A stretch of DNA of 64,000 nt from Natrinema sp046097095 (GCF_046097095.1 NZ_CP175698.1:3556764-3620763), one strand, 5' to 3'. Numbered from the stretch's first letter, positions 26,193-35,185 are shown. Notes: generated from the sequence alone by a model not told the origin. A program made the numbers and translations.

Positions 26193-27023
26193 GTGTTCAG
26201 GAACCCAGAGTGGGGTGATGATCGGTTCGAACTCTGGCTGGTAGCGATTGCCAATCTACTGCCGCTCGCCGGCTACGGGGTGCTCGATTGGGAATTTATT
26301 ACCGTCGTGCAACTCTACTGTCTCGACGCGATAACGTTGCTCGTCGTATACGGTGGCTGTGCCATGTTCGCACAGCGAAACAGTCTCGTCGAGGAGCGAG
26401 AGGAAACCCTTCTTCCCGTCATCGGCGGCGGCACCAACCAGAGCGATGAGCCGTGGACAATTGATCTCCACCGGTCACTGCCCTCGATCTACCCGCGGAA
26501 TCTGCGGATCGTCGTCCCCCCGGTGCTCTTCTGTGTCTTCCTCGTACTCTCGGCGGGAGTCGTTCTGACGGGGCAAGCGGACTGGTCTGGCGGAGGCCGG
26601 CCGGCCGTACCGATATCGCCGTTTCTGGCGGCGCTCTCGGAGTTTACCTCCCCCCTGGTACTCGGCGCGGCGCTGGCGATAGTTGCCGCTCACCTCGTCA
26701 CCGTTCCTCGCGGTTACTTTCGGCGCCGTCGCCACGAAGCCCTGTCGGCGTACACCACGCTCGAACTCCCAGTTCGCTTCGTCTTGCTGTACGGCGGCTT
26801 CGTCACCCTGTATTTTTTCGTCGGGCTTTCGATTCTCCTGTTCGCGGAGTCGACCGTCGCCGAATCGAACGCCGAACGGGTCGGCACCATAACCGTCCTG
26901 AGCGGTTTTTTCGTGATGAGAATCGCCCTCGAACGGGAGCGATTCCGTGCGGAGCGGTCGACAGATCCCGACGGACTCGCAGCGTGGGTCGTGCCGACGG
27001 ATCCGCGCTCAGAGCGCGGGTAA
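26193..27023 (+). CDS. Polytopic membrane protein, DUF6498-like
   Basis: The 276-residue protein has about seven hydrophobic segments and starts at a GTG (MFRNPEWGDDRFELWLVAIANLLPL). LLVVYGGCAMFAQRNSLVEEREE after the second helix resembles DUF6498 membrane proteins, whose function is unknown. A short acidic cytoplasmic tail ends the protein. An in-frame upstream extension lies in low-complexity sequence, so GTG at 26193 is preferred. It is convergent with the Tat-exported protein at 27064. Confidence 0.65.
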   Translation: MFRNPEWGDDRFELWLVAIANLLPLAGYGVLDWEFITVVQLYCLDAITLLVVYGGCAMFAQRNSLVEEREETLLPVIGGGTNQSDEPWTIDLHRSLPSIYPRNLRIVVPPVLFCVFLVLSAGVVLTGQADWSGGGRPAVPISPFLAALSEFTSPLVLGAALAIVAAHLVTVPRGYFRRRRHEALSAYTTLELPVRFVLLYGGFVTLYFFVGLSILLFAESTVAESNAERVGTITVLSGFFVMRIALERERFRAERSTDPDGLAAWVVPTDPRSERG

Positions 27024-27063
27024 TCGCAGTCTGCTTTTCAAACCACCGGCATCGGATACCAGA

Positions 27064-27951
27064 TCAGATCGGATTCGGGAACGAAACCGACGTGGAAACG
27101 GACTGACTTTGGCAGTACGAACACGTGATCACCGGACAGGGATCTACGCACACGTCCAACGTCGGTCCGAAGCGGACTTCGAGTTCGTCCCCACCTACGC
27201 TCGTGAACCCGGCTTCTCCGCATATCTCGACCGTTAGTCCCGGAATCTGTCCGTAATCGATCTTGACAGGACCAATACAGAATCCCCGGTCCGAGATGCC
27301 GTATCCGACGGTGAAGCTGGAGAGGGAGAACGATGCCCCGCCGATGTAGACGTCGACCGAGAGCTCCGCTTCGAGACTTGCTGCGGTAGTGCCGTGTATC
27401 CTGACACCGAGACCGACACCCACGGAGAACTCGTAGCCGGCGAGGCTAACCGCCCCAATATCCTCCTTCAGGTAGAAGAAATCCATGGCGCCGGATGCAC
27501 TAGTTGCCATGGCTTCCGTTCCGCTATTCGTGATTTCGGCTGACGCCTGCTGCGAGGCGTAGCGTCCGTGATAGGGGTCGAAGCCTGGCGGAGCATCGCG
27601 CTCGAGGTACTCCTCGTAACTCTCGATTGCAAAGGGCTTACCGGCTGGTGGTTCCGAGTTCCGGTATTTACCGACGTATATCTTGACATCGTCGAGAACG
27701 CTGGCCTGCTGAGCACTTCGTCCGGTCCCGGACTCGACGGCATCTGACTTACCGCCAGTCAGCCCCGTCTCTGGCCGTACCTCCATGTCGTCAAGCGCCG
27801 CTTCCACCTCCTCCCGCGTCAGGTTATTCGGTTCTGCATCGCCGTGCGTACTGCCTGCCGCAGTGCCGGAAACCCCGATTATACTACCACTAATCCCTGT
27901 GCTAGTCACCAGTACCTTTCTCCGTGAGATGTCATTATCTTTGGATATCAA
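27064..27951 (-). CDS. Tat-exported Cys-rich protein, orphan
   Basis: The 295-residue product begins with a Tat signal (S9-R-R-K-V-L) and a hydrophobic segment to about residue 33. A hydrophilic acidic linker follows (35-105), then a beta-strand-rich region (VSLAGYEFSVGVGLGV, LSVDVYIGG). The last 70 residues hold six cysteines, including C268-x3-C272-x4-C277-x2-C280, which could form disulfides or bind metal. It starts with TTG about 26 bp after a TATAAA box. GC is lower than in neighbours. A secreted toxin or binding protein are possibilities, with no family recognised. Confidence 0.6.
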   Translation of the reverse strand: MISKDNDISRRKVLVTSTGISGSIIGVSGTAAGSTHGDAEPNNLTREEVEAALDDMEVRPETGLTGGKSDAVESGTGRSAQQASVLDDVKIYVGKYRNSEPPAGKPFAIESYEEYLERDAPPGFDPYHGRYASQQASAEITNSGTEAMATSASGAMDFFYLKEDIGAVSLAGYEFSVGVGLGVRIHGTTAASLEAELSVDVYIGGASFSLSSFTVGYGISDRGFCIGPVKIDYGQIPGLTVEICGEAGFTSVGGDELEVRFGPTLDVCVDPCPVITCSYCQSQSVSTSVSFPNPI

Positions 27952-27973
27952 TACTAAATGTAATACTATACAG

Positions 27974-27979
27974 TATAAA
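27974..27979 (-). promoter_or_regulatory. TATA box of the Tat-exported protein
   Basis: TATAAA on the plus strand (TTTATA on the minus) is centred about 26 bp before the TTG at 27951, inside a very AT-rich intergenic stretch. It supports the unusual TTG as a leaderless start. Confidence 0.5.
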
Positions 27980-28211
27980 CCTTCTTGTATGAATTTTATA
28001 TTAACTCCACAGGGGTTGGCAAGGGCTGGCAGATACGGTCACGGAGGCGGAATTCTGAGCCGAAGGTTCGACACACAGCTGTCTCCACAGTGTGCATCAA
28101 TGCACCTCCCCCGTTTTCTTGGAGTGACTTTAGTAGGGAAGAGCGAAAGTCACGTTCCTGTCGTCGGCGTGATTGAGCGAGAAGAAGTCCGCGACTCGAT
28201 TTCCGTCTGTG

Positions 28212-29405
28212 CTATTCCTCGAGCAGTTGGTCGCCGATCGTGTTCCGGAGCACCTCGCTGGTGCCCTCGTAGATCTCGTTGAGTTTGGCGTCGCGGTAGA
28301 ACCGCTGGGCGGCGAAGTCCTTGGTGTAGCCGTAGCCGCCGTGGATCTGGATGCCCTCGTTGGCGACCTCGCGGCTCACTTCGGAGGCGTAGAGCTTCGC
28401 CTGGGAGGCGTCCTTGATGTAGTTCTCGCCGCGGATCTTCTTGTCCGCGGCCTTGTGCATGAGCATCCGGGCGGCCTGGATCTTCGTGTCCATGTCCGCC
28501 AGCTTGTGCTTGATCGACTGGAACTCGCCGATCGGCTGGCCGAACTGCTCGCGCTCGTTCGCATAGTCGCGGGCCTCCTCGAAGGCCGCGCGAGCGATAC
28601 CGACCCCGCGGGCGGCGATCGTGATGCGGCCGCCATTTAAGGTCTTCAGCGCGTGGACGAAGCCTTCGCCCTCCTCGCCGAGCCGCCGCGACTCCGGAAT
28701 CCGGAGGTCGTCGAACCGGAGTTCGGCCGTCGGACAGCCCTTATCGCCGAGTTTGTCCTCCGTTCCCTCGACGATGAACCCGTCGTCCTCCTCGGGACGG
28801 ACGATAAACGAGGAGATGCCCTTGTTGCCCGCGTCGGGGTCGGTCTTCGCGAACAGCGTGACCGTATCGGCCACAGAGCCGTTGGAGATCCAGAGCTTGC
28901 CGCCGTTGATGACATACTCGTCGCCCTCTTTCTCTGCGGCTGCGCCGCTCCGTTCCGAGGCGCTTTGCGCCTCGCTCTTCTCCGCAGTGGTCTCCATCGC
29001 CGGTACGTCGCTTCCTGCACCCGCCTCCGAGAGCGCGAACGCGCCGATGTCCTCGCCGGCGGCCAGCGGCGTCAGGAACTCCTCCTTCTGGGCCTCGTCG
29101 CCGAACTCGTAGAGCATGTTTCCCGCCAGCGACGTGTGGGCGGCAACGATCGTTCCCAGCCCGCCCGAGCCGCGAGCGATCTCCTCGAGCCCGATCGCGT
29201 AGGAGTGATAATCCAGCCCGGCACCGCCGTACTCCTCGGGGAAGGGCATCCCCATCAGCCCGAGATCGGCCATCTCGCTCACGAGATCGGCGGGGAACTC
29301 GTCGTCGTGGTCGATCTCGTCGGCGACGGGGACGACCTCCTCGTCGACGAACTCCGACACCATGTCTCGAATCTGTCGTTGCTCGGCCGAGAGTGCAAAG
29401 TCCAT
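28212..29405 (-). CDS. Acyl-CoA dehydrogenase with a palindromic in-frame insert
   Basis: The 397-residue flavoenzyme catalyses the first oxidation of acyl-CoA in beta-oxidation. Typical ACAD signatures are visible: FALSEAGAGSD, WISNGSVAD, and QIHGGYGYTKDFAAQRFYRDAK near the C-terminus with the catalytic Glu in NEIYEGTSEVLRNTI. Between METTAEK and EGDEYVING lies an insert of about 16 residues (SEAQSASERSGAAAEK) absent from the homologue at 49246, encoded by a DNA palindrome (28934-28987). It sits in a surface loop and probably does not block activity. A start at the ATG at 29405 matches the family N-terminus. Confidence 0.87.
   Translation of the reverse strand: MDFALSAEQRQIRDMVSEFVDEEVVPVADEIDHDDEFPADLVSEMADLGLMGMPFPEEYGGAGLDYHSYAIGLEEIARGSGGLGTIVAAHTSLAGNMLYEFGDEAQKEEFLTPLAAGEDIGAFALSEAGAGSDVPAMETTAEKSEAQSASERSGAAAEKEGDEYVINGGKLWISNGSVADTVTLFAKTDPDAGNKGISSFIVRPEEDDGFIVEGTEDKLGDKGCPTAELRFDDLRIPESRRLGEEGEGFVHALKTLNGGRITIAARGVGIARAAFEEARDYANEREQFGQPIGEFQSIKHKLADMDTKIQAARMLMHKAADKKIRGENYIKDASQAKLYASEVSREVANEGIQIHGGYGYTKDFAAQRFYRDAKLNEIYEGTSEVLRNTIGDQLLEE
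28934..28987. repeat. Imperfect palindrome inserted in the acyl-CoA dehydrogenase gene
   Basis: The core GAGGCGC-TTT-GCGCCTC (28957-28973) is a perfect 7-bp stem with a 3-base loop. Outer arms CTGCGG (28934-28939) and CCGCAG (28982-28987) also pair. The element keeps the reading frame and coincides with the residues missing from the paralogue, so it resembles a small mobile palindromic element. Confidence 0.5.
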
Positions 29406-29561
29406 ACCACGGGGTTCGGTACCTCGTTCCTTTACTGTTCTCTCTTCGGGCGATCGTTCCGCGAGACGAGCCCGTGCTCGAGGACGCGACAGAACGGTAT
29501 CGAGCGCAGTAGGACGGCAGATAAGCCGCGTCACAACGGCTCGGGTTCCACGCGCGGTGCC

Positions 29562-30203
29562 TCAGGGGGAACTGACGGCCTCGAGCGCGTCCTCGATAGC
29601 GTCGTCACCGGACAGGATCTCGAACGTCTCGCCGTAGACCGGCTCGCAGTCGATCGCCGTCACGAGCGTTCGGGCCACGTCTTCGCGGGGGATGTCACCC
29701 TCACCGAGCTCGAGCCCCTCGCTCGCTCGAATCGTTCCGGTTCCCTCTTCGTCGGTCAGTTCGCCCGGGCGAACGATCGTGTACGTCAGCCCGCTGTTCC
29801 GGAGGTACTCGTCGGCCTCGGCCTTGGCGATCAGGTAGTCTCGAAGCGGTTCGGGGCCGGATTCGGGGTCGTCGGCACCCATCGAACTCAACATGACGAA
29901 CCGGTTGACGCCCGCTTCGACAGCCGCGTCGATGAGGTTGATCGCGCCGTCCCGGTCGACGCCGTAGACGTCGTCGCCGCTGGAGCCGGCCGCGAAGACG
30001 ATCGCGTCGCAACCCTCGACCGCGTGGTCGACATCCGCGGTGAGGTCCGCGACGACCGGCTCCCCGCCCAGTGTTTCCATCTCGTCGACCTGGGACTCGT
30101 CGCGGACCATCGCTCGAGCGGTCCGGTCGCTGTCCCCGAGCAGTAACGTCACGTGCTGGCCGACGCCGCCGTGTGCGCCGGCGATGAGTACGGATTCGGT
30201 CAT
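29562..30203 (-). CDS. NAD(P)-binding SDR-like protein
   Basis: The 213-residue atypical short-chain dehydrogenase starts MTESVLIAGAHGGVGQHV, a GxxGxxG Rossmann motif, and has FAAGSSGDDVYGVDRDGAINLIDAA and FVMLSSMGADDP typical of NmrA/YwnB-type proteins that act as redox sensors or oxidoreductases. The Tyr-x3-Lys pair appears as YLIAKAEAD. The ATG at 30203 is used because upstream sequence lacks family similarity. Confidence 0.82.
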   Translation of the reverse strand: MTESVLIAGAHGGVGQHVTLLLGDSDRTARAMVRDESQVDEMETLGGEPVVADLTADVDHAVEGCDAIVFAAGSSGDDVYGVDRDGAINLIDAAVEAGVNRFVMLSSMGADDPESGPEPLRDYLIAKAEADEYLRNSGLTYTIVRPGELTDEEGTGTIRASEGLELGEGDIPREDVARTLVTAIDCEPVYGETFEILSGDDAIEDALEAVSSP

Positions 30204-30368
30204 GAATGCCGGTTCGCCATACGCCGGGATACCAGTTTGGGTGGGGCGTGCGGCGTTACTCTCGATCCGTTGTGTCAACTCACCCGTAGACCGCTTTCGT
30301 TACTGGTCGGAAGATCACGCCGCGACCGCGGCGTTTTTCCCGGATGGTAACGAAACTAACTTGAGTAG

Positions 30369-31415
30369 ATGACCACGGGCCAGCCCGAACCCCCCACCGA
30401 CGCCGATCTCGAGTGGTGTTACGATGCGGTTCACGGCGTTTCGCGGACCTTTTCGATCACAATTGATCGGCTCGAAGAGCCGATGGCGAGACATATCTGT
30501 CTCGGCTATCTCCTATGTAGAATTGCTGATACGATTGAGGATGCGGGACACATTCCCCCGGACGAACAGACCGAACTGCTCGAGCAGTACGATCGGTTGC
30601 TCGATCCGGCCGTCTCGGAATCGGTCGGGACGTTCATGGACGATGTCGGGCCCTGGATCCCCGAGGATCGAGACGAGGACTGGGAGGTCGTCGCCGAGAC
30701 GCCCCGCATCCTGCGCACGTTCGAGTCGCTCGACGAGGAGCCCCGCGAGATCATGCGCGAGCCGGTCCGGGAACTCGTCGACGGAATGGCGATGTTCACC
30801 AGCCGATACGCCACCGAGGGCGGACTGCGCCTCCAGACCGTCGAGGAACTCGAGGAGTACTGCTGGTACGCCGCCGGCACCGTCGGCACGCTGATCACCG
30901 GCTTGGTCGCCCGCGGCACCTCCCGAGAGCGGGCCGACGAGATGCGGGAGAACGCCCGGTCGTTCGCGTTGCTCCTCCAACTGGTCAACATCGCAAAGGA
31001 CGTCGAGAACGACTACCACCAGGAGAACAACGTCTATCTCCCCGCCGAGTGGCTCGCGGCGGAGGACGTCGACGCCGAGTCCGTCACCGACGAGGCCCAC
31101 CACTGCGGCGTCACCAACGTCATCAGACGAGTTACCGGCCGGGCCGAGCGCTACCTAGACGACGCCCAGCGGTACCTTGAGGTCGTGCCCGAACACCACG
31201 GCAATCGGCTCTCGGCGTGGGCGATCCCCTACCTGCTTGCGGTCGGTACCCTCCGGGAACTGCGCGAACGGCCCGAAGACGTCGTCCGCGAGGGCGACGT
31301 CAAGGTCTCCCGCGCGGAGGTGTACGCCCTCCTCCAGCAGTTCGAGGACGGCGTCCCGCGCTCGCGACTCGACGAACTCCGGCGAACGATGTCGAACCAG
31401 CCGCTGCACCAGTGA
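30369..31415 (+). CDS. Squalene/phytoene synthase family protein
   Basis: The 348-residue head-to-head prenyl transferase has the two Asp-rich Mg-diphosphate motifs: D54-TIED58 in the first half and NIAKDVEND at about 207-215, plus YCWYAAGTVG. It should condense two farnesyl or geranylgeranyl diphosphates. VHGVSRTFSITIDRL and the YLLCRIADTIED region look more like squalene synthase than CrtB, so squalene for haloarchaeal membranes is the favoured product. No carotenoid genes are adjacent, and the DCC protein follows at 82 bp. Confidence 0.82.
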   Translation: MTTGQPEPPTDADLEWCYDAVHGVSRTFSITIDRLEEPMARHICLGYLLCRIADTIEDAGHIPPDEQTELLEQYDRLLDPAVSESVGTFMDDVGPWIPEDRDEDWEVVAETPRILRTFESLDEEPREIMREPVRELVDGMAMFTSRYATEGGLRLQTVEELEEYCWYAAGTVGTLITGLVARGTSRERADEMRENARSFALLLQLVNIAKDVENDYHQENNVYLPAEWLAAEDVDAESVTDEAHHCGVTNVIRRVTGRAERYLDDAQRYLEVVPEHHGNRLSAWAIPYLLAVGTLRELRERPEDVVREGDVKVSRAEVYALLQQFEDGVPRSRLDELRRTMSNQPLHQ

Positions 31416-31497
31416 GCGATCGGTAAGTCTCGCCGGTCGGTCGCGGTAACGCGACCGGAACGCTGAATTACGGTCGGTCCCAACCGTCTCCGCACTG

Positions 31498-31920
31498 ATG
31501 AGCGATGCGACCTCGGGCGACAACCCGGTCATCCTCTTCGACGGCGTCTGTAACCTCTGTAACGGGTTCGTCCAGTTTCTCCTCCCGCGGGACACGGACG
31601 GTATCTTCCGCTTCGCTTCGCTTCAGTCCGACGTCGGCAAGGAACTGCTCGCCGACCACGGGCTCCCGACCGACGAACTCGAGTCGATCGTCCTGATCGA
31701 GGGCGACGATTGGTACGTGAAATCGGGCGCGGTCATCCGCATCGCCCAGTTGCTCGGCGGCGTCTACGGTCTACTCGGCCCGTGCCGGTTTCTGCCGCGC
31801 GCGATTCGAGACCGCGCGTACGACTTCGTCGCCGCCCGGCGTTACCGCTGGTTCGGCGAGAAAGACCAGTGTGCAATGCCACCTGCCGACGTGGACGTGA
31901 ACGCGCGGTTTCTCGAGTAG
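31498..31920 (+). CDS. DCC family (DUF393) thiol-disulfide oxidoreductase-like protein
   Basis: The 140-residue protein has VILFDGVCNLCNGFV with C18 and C21, the DxxCxxC motif that names the DCC family, then FASLQSD and CRFLPRAIRD. DCC proteins are predicted thioredoxin-like or redox-linked proteins with unknown substrates. A C-terminal WFGEKDQCAMP segment holds another Cys. It may be in an operon with the prenyl transferase. Confidence 0.85.
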   Translation: MSDATSGDNPVILFDGVCNLCNGFVQFLLPRDTDGIFRFASLQSDVGKELLADHGLPTDELESIVLIEGDDWYVKSGAVIRIAQLLGGVYGLLGPCRFLPRAIRDRAYDFVAARRYRWFGEKDQCAMPPADVDVNARFLE

Positions 31921-31941
31921 CGATCGATACGGCAGTCGCCG

Positions 31942-33273
31942 TCAGCCGCCTTCGGAAGCGAGTTCCCGGCCGAGCAACGCGAGCGGGAACCCGAATACGG
32001 CGACGACGGCGACCCACGAGAGCAGTTGCAAAACGGCGAGTGGGACGTAAAATCGATGTAATAGTCGCGAGACCGGGAACGCCATCGTCGCCGCAGCGAT
32101 TGGGGTGATCGCGCCGATCGCGAGCGGAACGACCGGTGTTCGGCCGCGTTCGATGGCGTATCCGATCGGCAGAAAGAGCGCAGTAGCGAGGCCGAACAAC
32201 AGCGGAGACGCGTAGATCGGCGGCCCGGCAAGCGCGACGGTGACGCCGCCGGTGACGATCGTCGCGAGCACTGCAAGCCCGGTCAGGCCGCCCGTCTCGA
32301 GTCGACCGCCGACTCGGCGGGCCGCGCTTCCCAGCGAGGCGTAGCCGAACCCGAGCATCGCCAGCGTGACAACGCCGGGCGGAACCCGTTGGGCCGACGT
32401 GAGCGTCCCGACGAGGACGAAGCCGAGGCCACCGACGACACCAATTACGGCGATGGCTCGCTCGAGCGCTGCGGTGTCGACATCAGCACGACCCCCAGCC
32501 ACGAATCGGCCGATCCCGACGCCGACGATCCCGATCAGTAGTCCAGGGCCGGTGCCGGCGATCAGCCCCTGCCGCAACGCCGGCGGTCCGACAGTGAGTG
32601 CAATCGTCGCGTGGCCGCTCGCGGTGCCGAGAAGGCTGTCCTCGCCGTAGGTGACGTACACGGCTTCGTCGAAGTCGCGATCGCTTGCGCCCGTGCTGTC
32701 TCTGGTCCACGTCGCGGCGTTTCCGTCGACGCTTGCGTCGGTCGGACGATTCGTCACGACCGTCCCGTCTGGCGTGTGAAGCGTCACTCGTCGGGCCTGC
32801 TGGTCGTAATTGGTCGCCAGGTCCTTCTCGTGAAAGTAGTCGACGACCCACGACTCGCCGACGCCGCGTCGGGCGATGTCGTCGACGGTGTAGTTGACGA
32901 CGACGGTTCCATCCTCGAGCGCCGTCTCGACCGTTCGAATATCGCCGTCGGCGACGTGATACCGGGGCCACGCACGTTCGACCGCGGCCTTGAGTGCGGT
33001 CGCGTTTGTCCGGTACCGTTCGGCGGCCGACTCGGTGACGGGAACGCGAGCGTGCCACAGCGAGTCGCCGGTCTCGTCGACGTAGATATCGAGTGTCCCG
33101 GAGCCGGTCGCGCCGGAAACGCTGACGTTTTCGACGCTGGAACCGCAGACGCCACAGACCGGTGCCGGCGGAGGGGCGGCGACGACGGCGGTGACGGCGG
33201 CGACACCGACGAGGCTACAACAGAGGGCGATCGCGGCGAGGCGGACAAGGCGGGTGGGGCGAGCGGGGCGCAT
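31942..33273 (-). CDS. Membrane protein with extracellular domain, unknown
   Basis: The 443-residue protein has an N-terminal signal peptide (to about residue 33), a Cys pair (VCGVCG) and an extracellular domain of about 200 residues with beta-strand and Y/D-rich composition. It then has about seven transmembrane helices from residue 235 onward. The layout resembles a 7TM receptor with an extracellular sensor domain, but no conserved cytoplasmic signalling domain is seen. It is convergent with the DCC gene. Confidence 0.6.
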   Translation of the reverse strand: MRPARPTRLVRLAAIALCCSLVGVAAVTAVVAAPPPAPVCGVCGSSVENVSVSGATGSGTLDIYVDETGDSLWHARVPVTESAAERYRTNATALKAAVERAWPRYHVADGDIRTVETALEDGTVVVNYTVDDIARRGVGESWVVDYFHEKDLATNYDQQARRVTLHTPDGTVVTNRPTDASVDGNAATWTRDSTGASDRDFDEAVYVTYGEDSLLGTASGHATIALTVGPPALRQGLIAGTGPGLLIGIVGVGIGRFVAGGRADVDTAALERAIAVIGVVGGLGFVLVGTLTSAQRVPPGVVTLAMLGFGYASLGSAARRVGGRLETGGLTGLAVLATIVTGGVTVALAGPPIYASPLLFGLATALFLPIGYAIERGRTPVVPLAIGAITPIAAATMAFPVSRLLHRFYVPLAVLQLLSWVAVVAVFGFPLALLGRELASEGG

Positions 33274-33332
33274 CGTCCACGGGAACGGATGTCAGCGACA
33301 AATAAATTACGACGGTATGAAACGACGGGGTG

Positions 33333-34190
33333 CTACTCCTCGTAGTCGTAGAATCCGGCTCCCGTCTTCTTTCCGAGGTCGCCCGCCTCGACCTTTCGCT
33401 TGAGGAGGTAGGCTGGTTTATAGCGGTCGCCTAACTCCTCGTGAAGCGTCTCGGAGGCGTGTAGACACACGTCCAGCCCGATGTGATCGGCGAGCGTCAG
33501 CGGTCCCATCGGGACGTTCGTCCCGAGTTCCATTCCCGTATCGATGTCCTCCTTCGTGGCGACGCCCTCGTCGTAGGCCCGAATTCCCTCGTTGATCCAC
33601 GGCATCAAGATGCGGTTCGTGACGAATCCGGGTTTGTCGTCGGCCTCCCAGGTCGTCTTCTCTAACTCCTCGGCGAGGCCGTGGGCCAGTTCGGTCGCCG
33701 CGTCGGCCGTCTTCTCGCCGACGACGACCTCGACGCCCTCCATGATCGGCACAGGGTTCATGAAGTGCAGTCCGATCACGCGCTCGGGGTGCTCGAGGTC
33801 GGCCGCGATCGACGTGATCGAGAGCGTGCTCGTGTTCGTCGCGAGCAGGATATCGTCGTCACAGACCCGCTCTAAGTCGGCGAACACCTCTCGTTTCACG
33901 TCCAGTTCCTCGAGGGCCGCCTCGACCACGAGGTCGCAGTCCGCGAGGTCGTCGAGGAGCGTCGTTCCCTCGATCCGGTCGCGGATTGTGTCGGGCTCTT
34001 CTGCGAGGCTCTCCCGGTTTGCGAGGCGTCCGAGGCTATCGTCGATGGTGTCGAACCCGTTTTCGACGAACTCGCGTTCGATGTCGCGCATCACCACGTC
34101 GTAGCCGGCGGTCGCCGCGACCTGTGCGATGCCGCTGCCCATCGTTCCCGCGCCGACAACGCCGATCTGGTCGATCTCGGTGCGAACCAT
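33333..34190 (-). CDS. 3-hydroxyacyl-CoA dehydrogenase
   Basis: The 285-residue enzyme starts MVRTEIDQIGVVGAGTMGSGIAQ, with the GxGxxG NAD motif. It has TNTSTLSIT, the catalytic His in GLHFMNPVPIMEGVEVV, and NRILMPWINEGIRAYDEGVA in the C-terminal dimer domain. It oxidises 3-hydroxyacyl-CoA in beta-oxidation or 3-hydroxybutyryl-CoA. It is a stand-alone dehydrogenase, without a fused enoyl hydratase domain. The ATG at 34190 matches the family start. Confidence 0.88.
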   Translation of the reverse strand: MVRTEIDQIGVVGAGTMGSGIAQVAATAGYDVVMRDIEREFVENGFDTIDDSLGRLANRESLAEEPDTIRDRIEGTTLLDDLADCDLVVEAALEELDVKREVFADLERVCDDDILLATNTSTLSITSIAADLEHPERVIGLHFMNPVPIMEGVEVVVGEKTADAATELAHGLAEELEKTTWEADDKPGFVTNRILMPWINEGIRAYDEGVATKEDIDTGMELGTNVPMGPLTLADHIGLDVCLHASETLHEELGDRYKPAYLLKRKVEAGDLGKKTGAGFYDYEE

Positions 34191-34343
34191 ACGGACGCTT
34201 TCGCCGTCTAAGCCGTAAGCGTGCTGGTGATTTTCGGATATTGTCCGACGGTTCGATCGGGTCGACCCCGTCGGAATGTCACCGACCGAAGAGGACAACT
34301 TTCAAGACGAGACAGTGAGAGCTATCGGCAACTGGTGAACTGT

Positions 34344-35081
34344 GTGAGCAAGAACGACGTCGCCCGCAACTCGAGCGAGACGGCGAGCGACACCGAACCC
34401 GGCGAGGGCCGCATCGTCGACATCGGGATCACCGTCGATGTCGGGACGGACGACGGCGATGCCGACACTGACGCCGATATCGAACTCGCGTTCGACGAGG
34501 CCGACCGTCTCGAGGCGGCCGACACCGAGTGCGACACCGACGGCATCCCCGACCGGCGGACTGAATCGACGATCGAGTCCGACGAACGCGAGGCCCTCGC
34601 AGACTGCGACATCGATCCCGAGGCCGTCGCCGAGAAGGAGTATTCCTACCGCTGCCTGTTGGACGAGGGCATCGACGAATCGGTCGCGGCCGCTCTCCGC
34701 AGACGGTTCTCGCTGCCGTGGTCGTTCGCGTCCGACGGCGATCTCGACCGGCGCTCGAGCGAGGTGCGCGGACTCGACGACGCCGAACGCGAGTGGATCG
34801 CCGTCAGCGAAGACGAAGACTGGCAGACCTTCGAGTACGAACACGCCGCCCCCGTCTCGACGGGGCGATCGCGCCCGTCGGAGCGCCCGTATCCGAAACC
34901 GACGCCGGCGACGGCGGTGACGGGCGTCGGTCCCGACGACGCCGACGCACTGGCAGACGCGGGGATTCAGTCGGCCGAGCGTCTGGCGACCATCGACGCA
35001 ATGACCGTCGCTGACCTGCTCGATCTGAACGTCTTACACGTACGGATGTGGCGACACAACGCCCGCGAGTTACTCGAGTGA
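34344..35081 (+). CDS. Helix-hairpin-helix domain protein, unknown
   Basis: The 245-residue very acidic protein starts at GTG (an in-frame GTG three codons upstream is an alternative). It has a D-rich N-terminal third, a middle segment (YSYRCLLDEGIDESVAAALRR then FSLPWSF), and a C-terminal helix-hairpin-helix pair (VTGVGPDDADALADAG followed by SAERLA) like those that bind DNA. The C-terminal motif resembles HhH domains of DNA-associated haloarchaeal proteins such as the DUF7409 type. A direct role in DNA transactions is an inference. Confidence 0.6.
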   Translation: MSKNDVARNSSETASDTEPGEGRIVDIGITVDVGTDDGDADTDADIELAFDEADRLEAADTECDTDGIPDRRTESTIESDEREALADCDIDPEAVAEKEYSYRCLLDEGIDESVAAALRRRFSLPWSFASDGDLDRRSSEVRGLDDAEREWIAVSEDEDWQTFEYEHAAPVSTGRSRPSERPYPKPTPATAVTGVGPDDADALADAGIQSAERLATIDAMTVADLLDLNVLHVRMWRHNARELLE

Positions 35082-35176
35082 AGACCCGACCGCCGTCGCT
35101 CGACGCTCACGCAGCCGCTTTCTGCCGAATGTAATTACTACTCTTGTACGTAATATCGGTAATCAGGACCATCAGA

Positions 35177-35185
35177 GATATATAG
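35177..35185 (+). promoter_or_regulatory. TATA box of fba-fbp operon
   Basis: GATATATAG is centred about 28 bp before the ATG at 35209. Upstream, at 35130-35165, AT-rich motifs such as GTAATTAC and TACGTAATAT might hold regulator sites, but none was matched with confidence. Confidence 0.55.

Noticed and set aside
27064..27951. Halocin C8 identity for the Tat-exported protein
   Set aside because: Both have a Tat signal and a Cys-rich end, but the residue pattern and spacing differ from halocin C8.
28124..28153. Stem-loop GTGACTTT ... AAAGTCAC before the acyl-CoA dehydrogenase stop
   Set aside because: The loop is 14 bases and there is no T-run, so it was not called a terminator. It may be chance in a low-GC spacer.
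35130..35165. TrmB-like sugar regulator site upstream of fba-fbp
   Set aside because: TACT with a distal GAGTA spacing does not match. Only TACTACTCTTGTA is seen, which lacks the required half-site.
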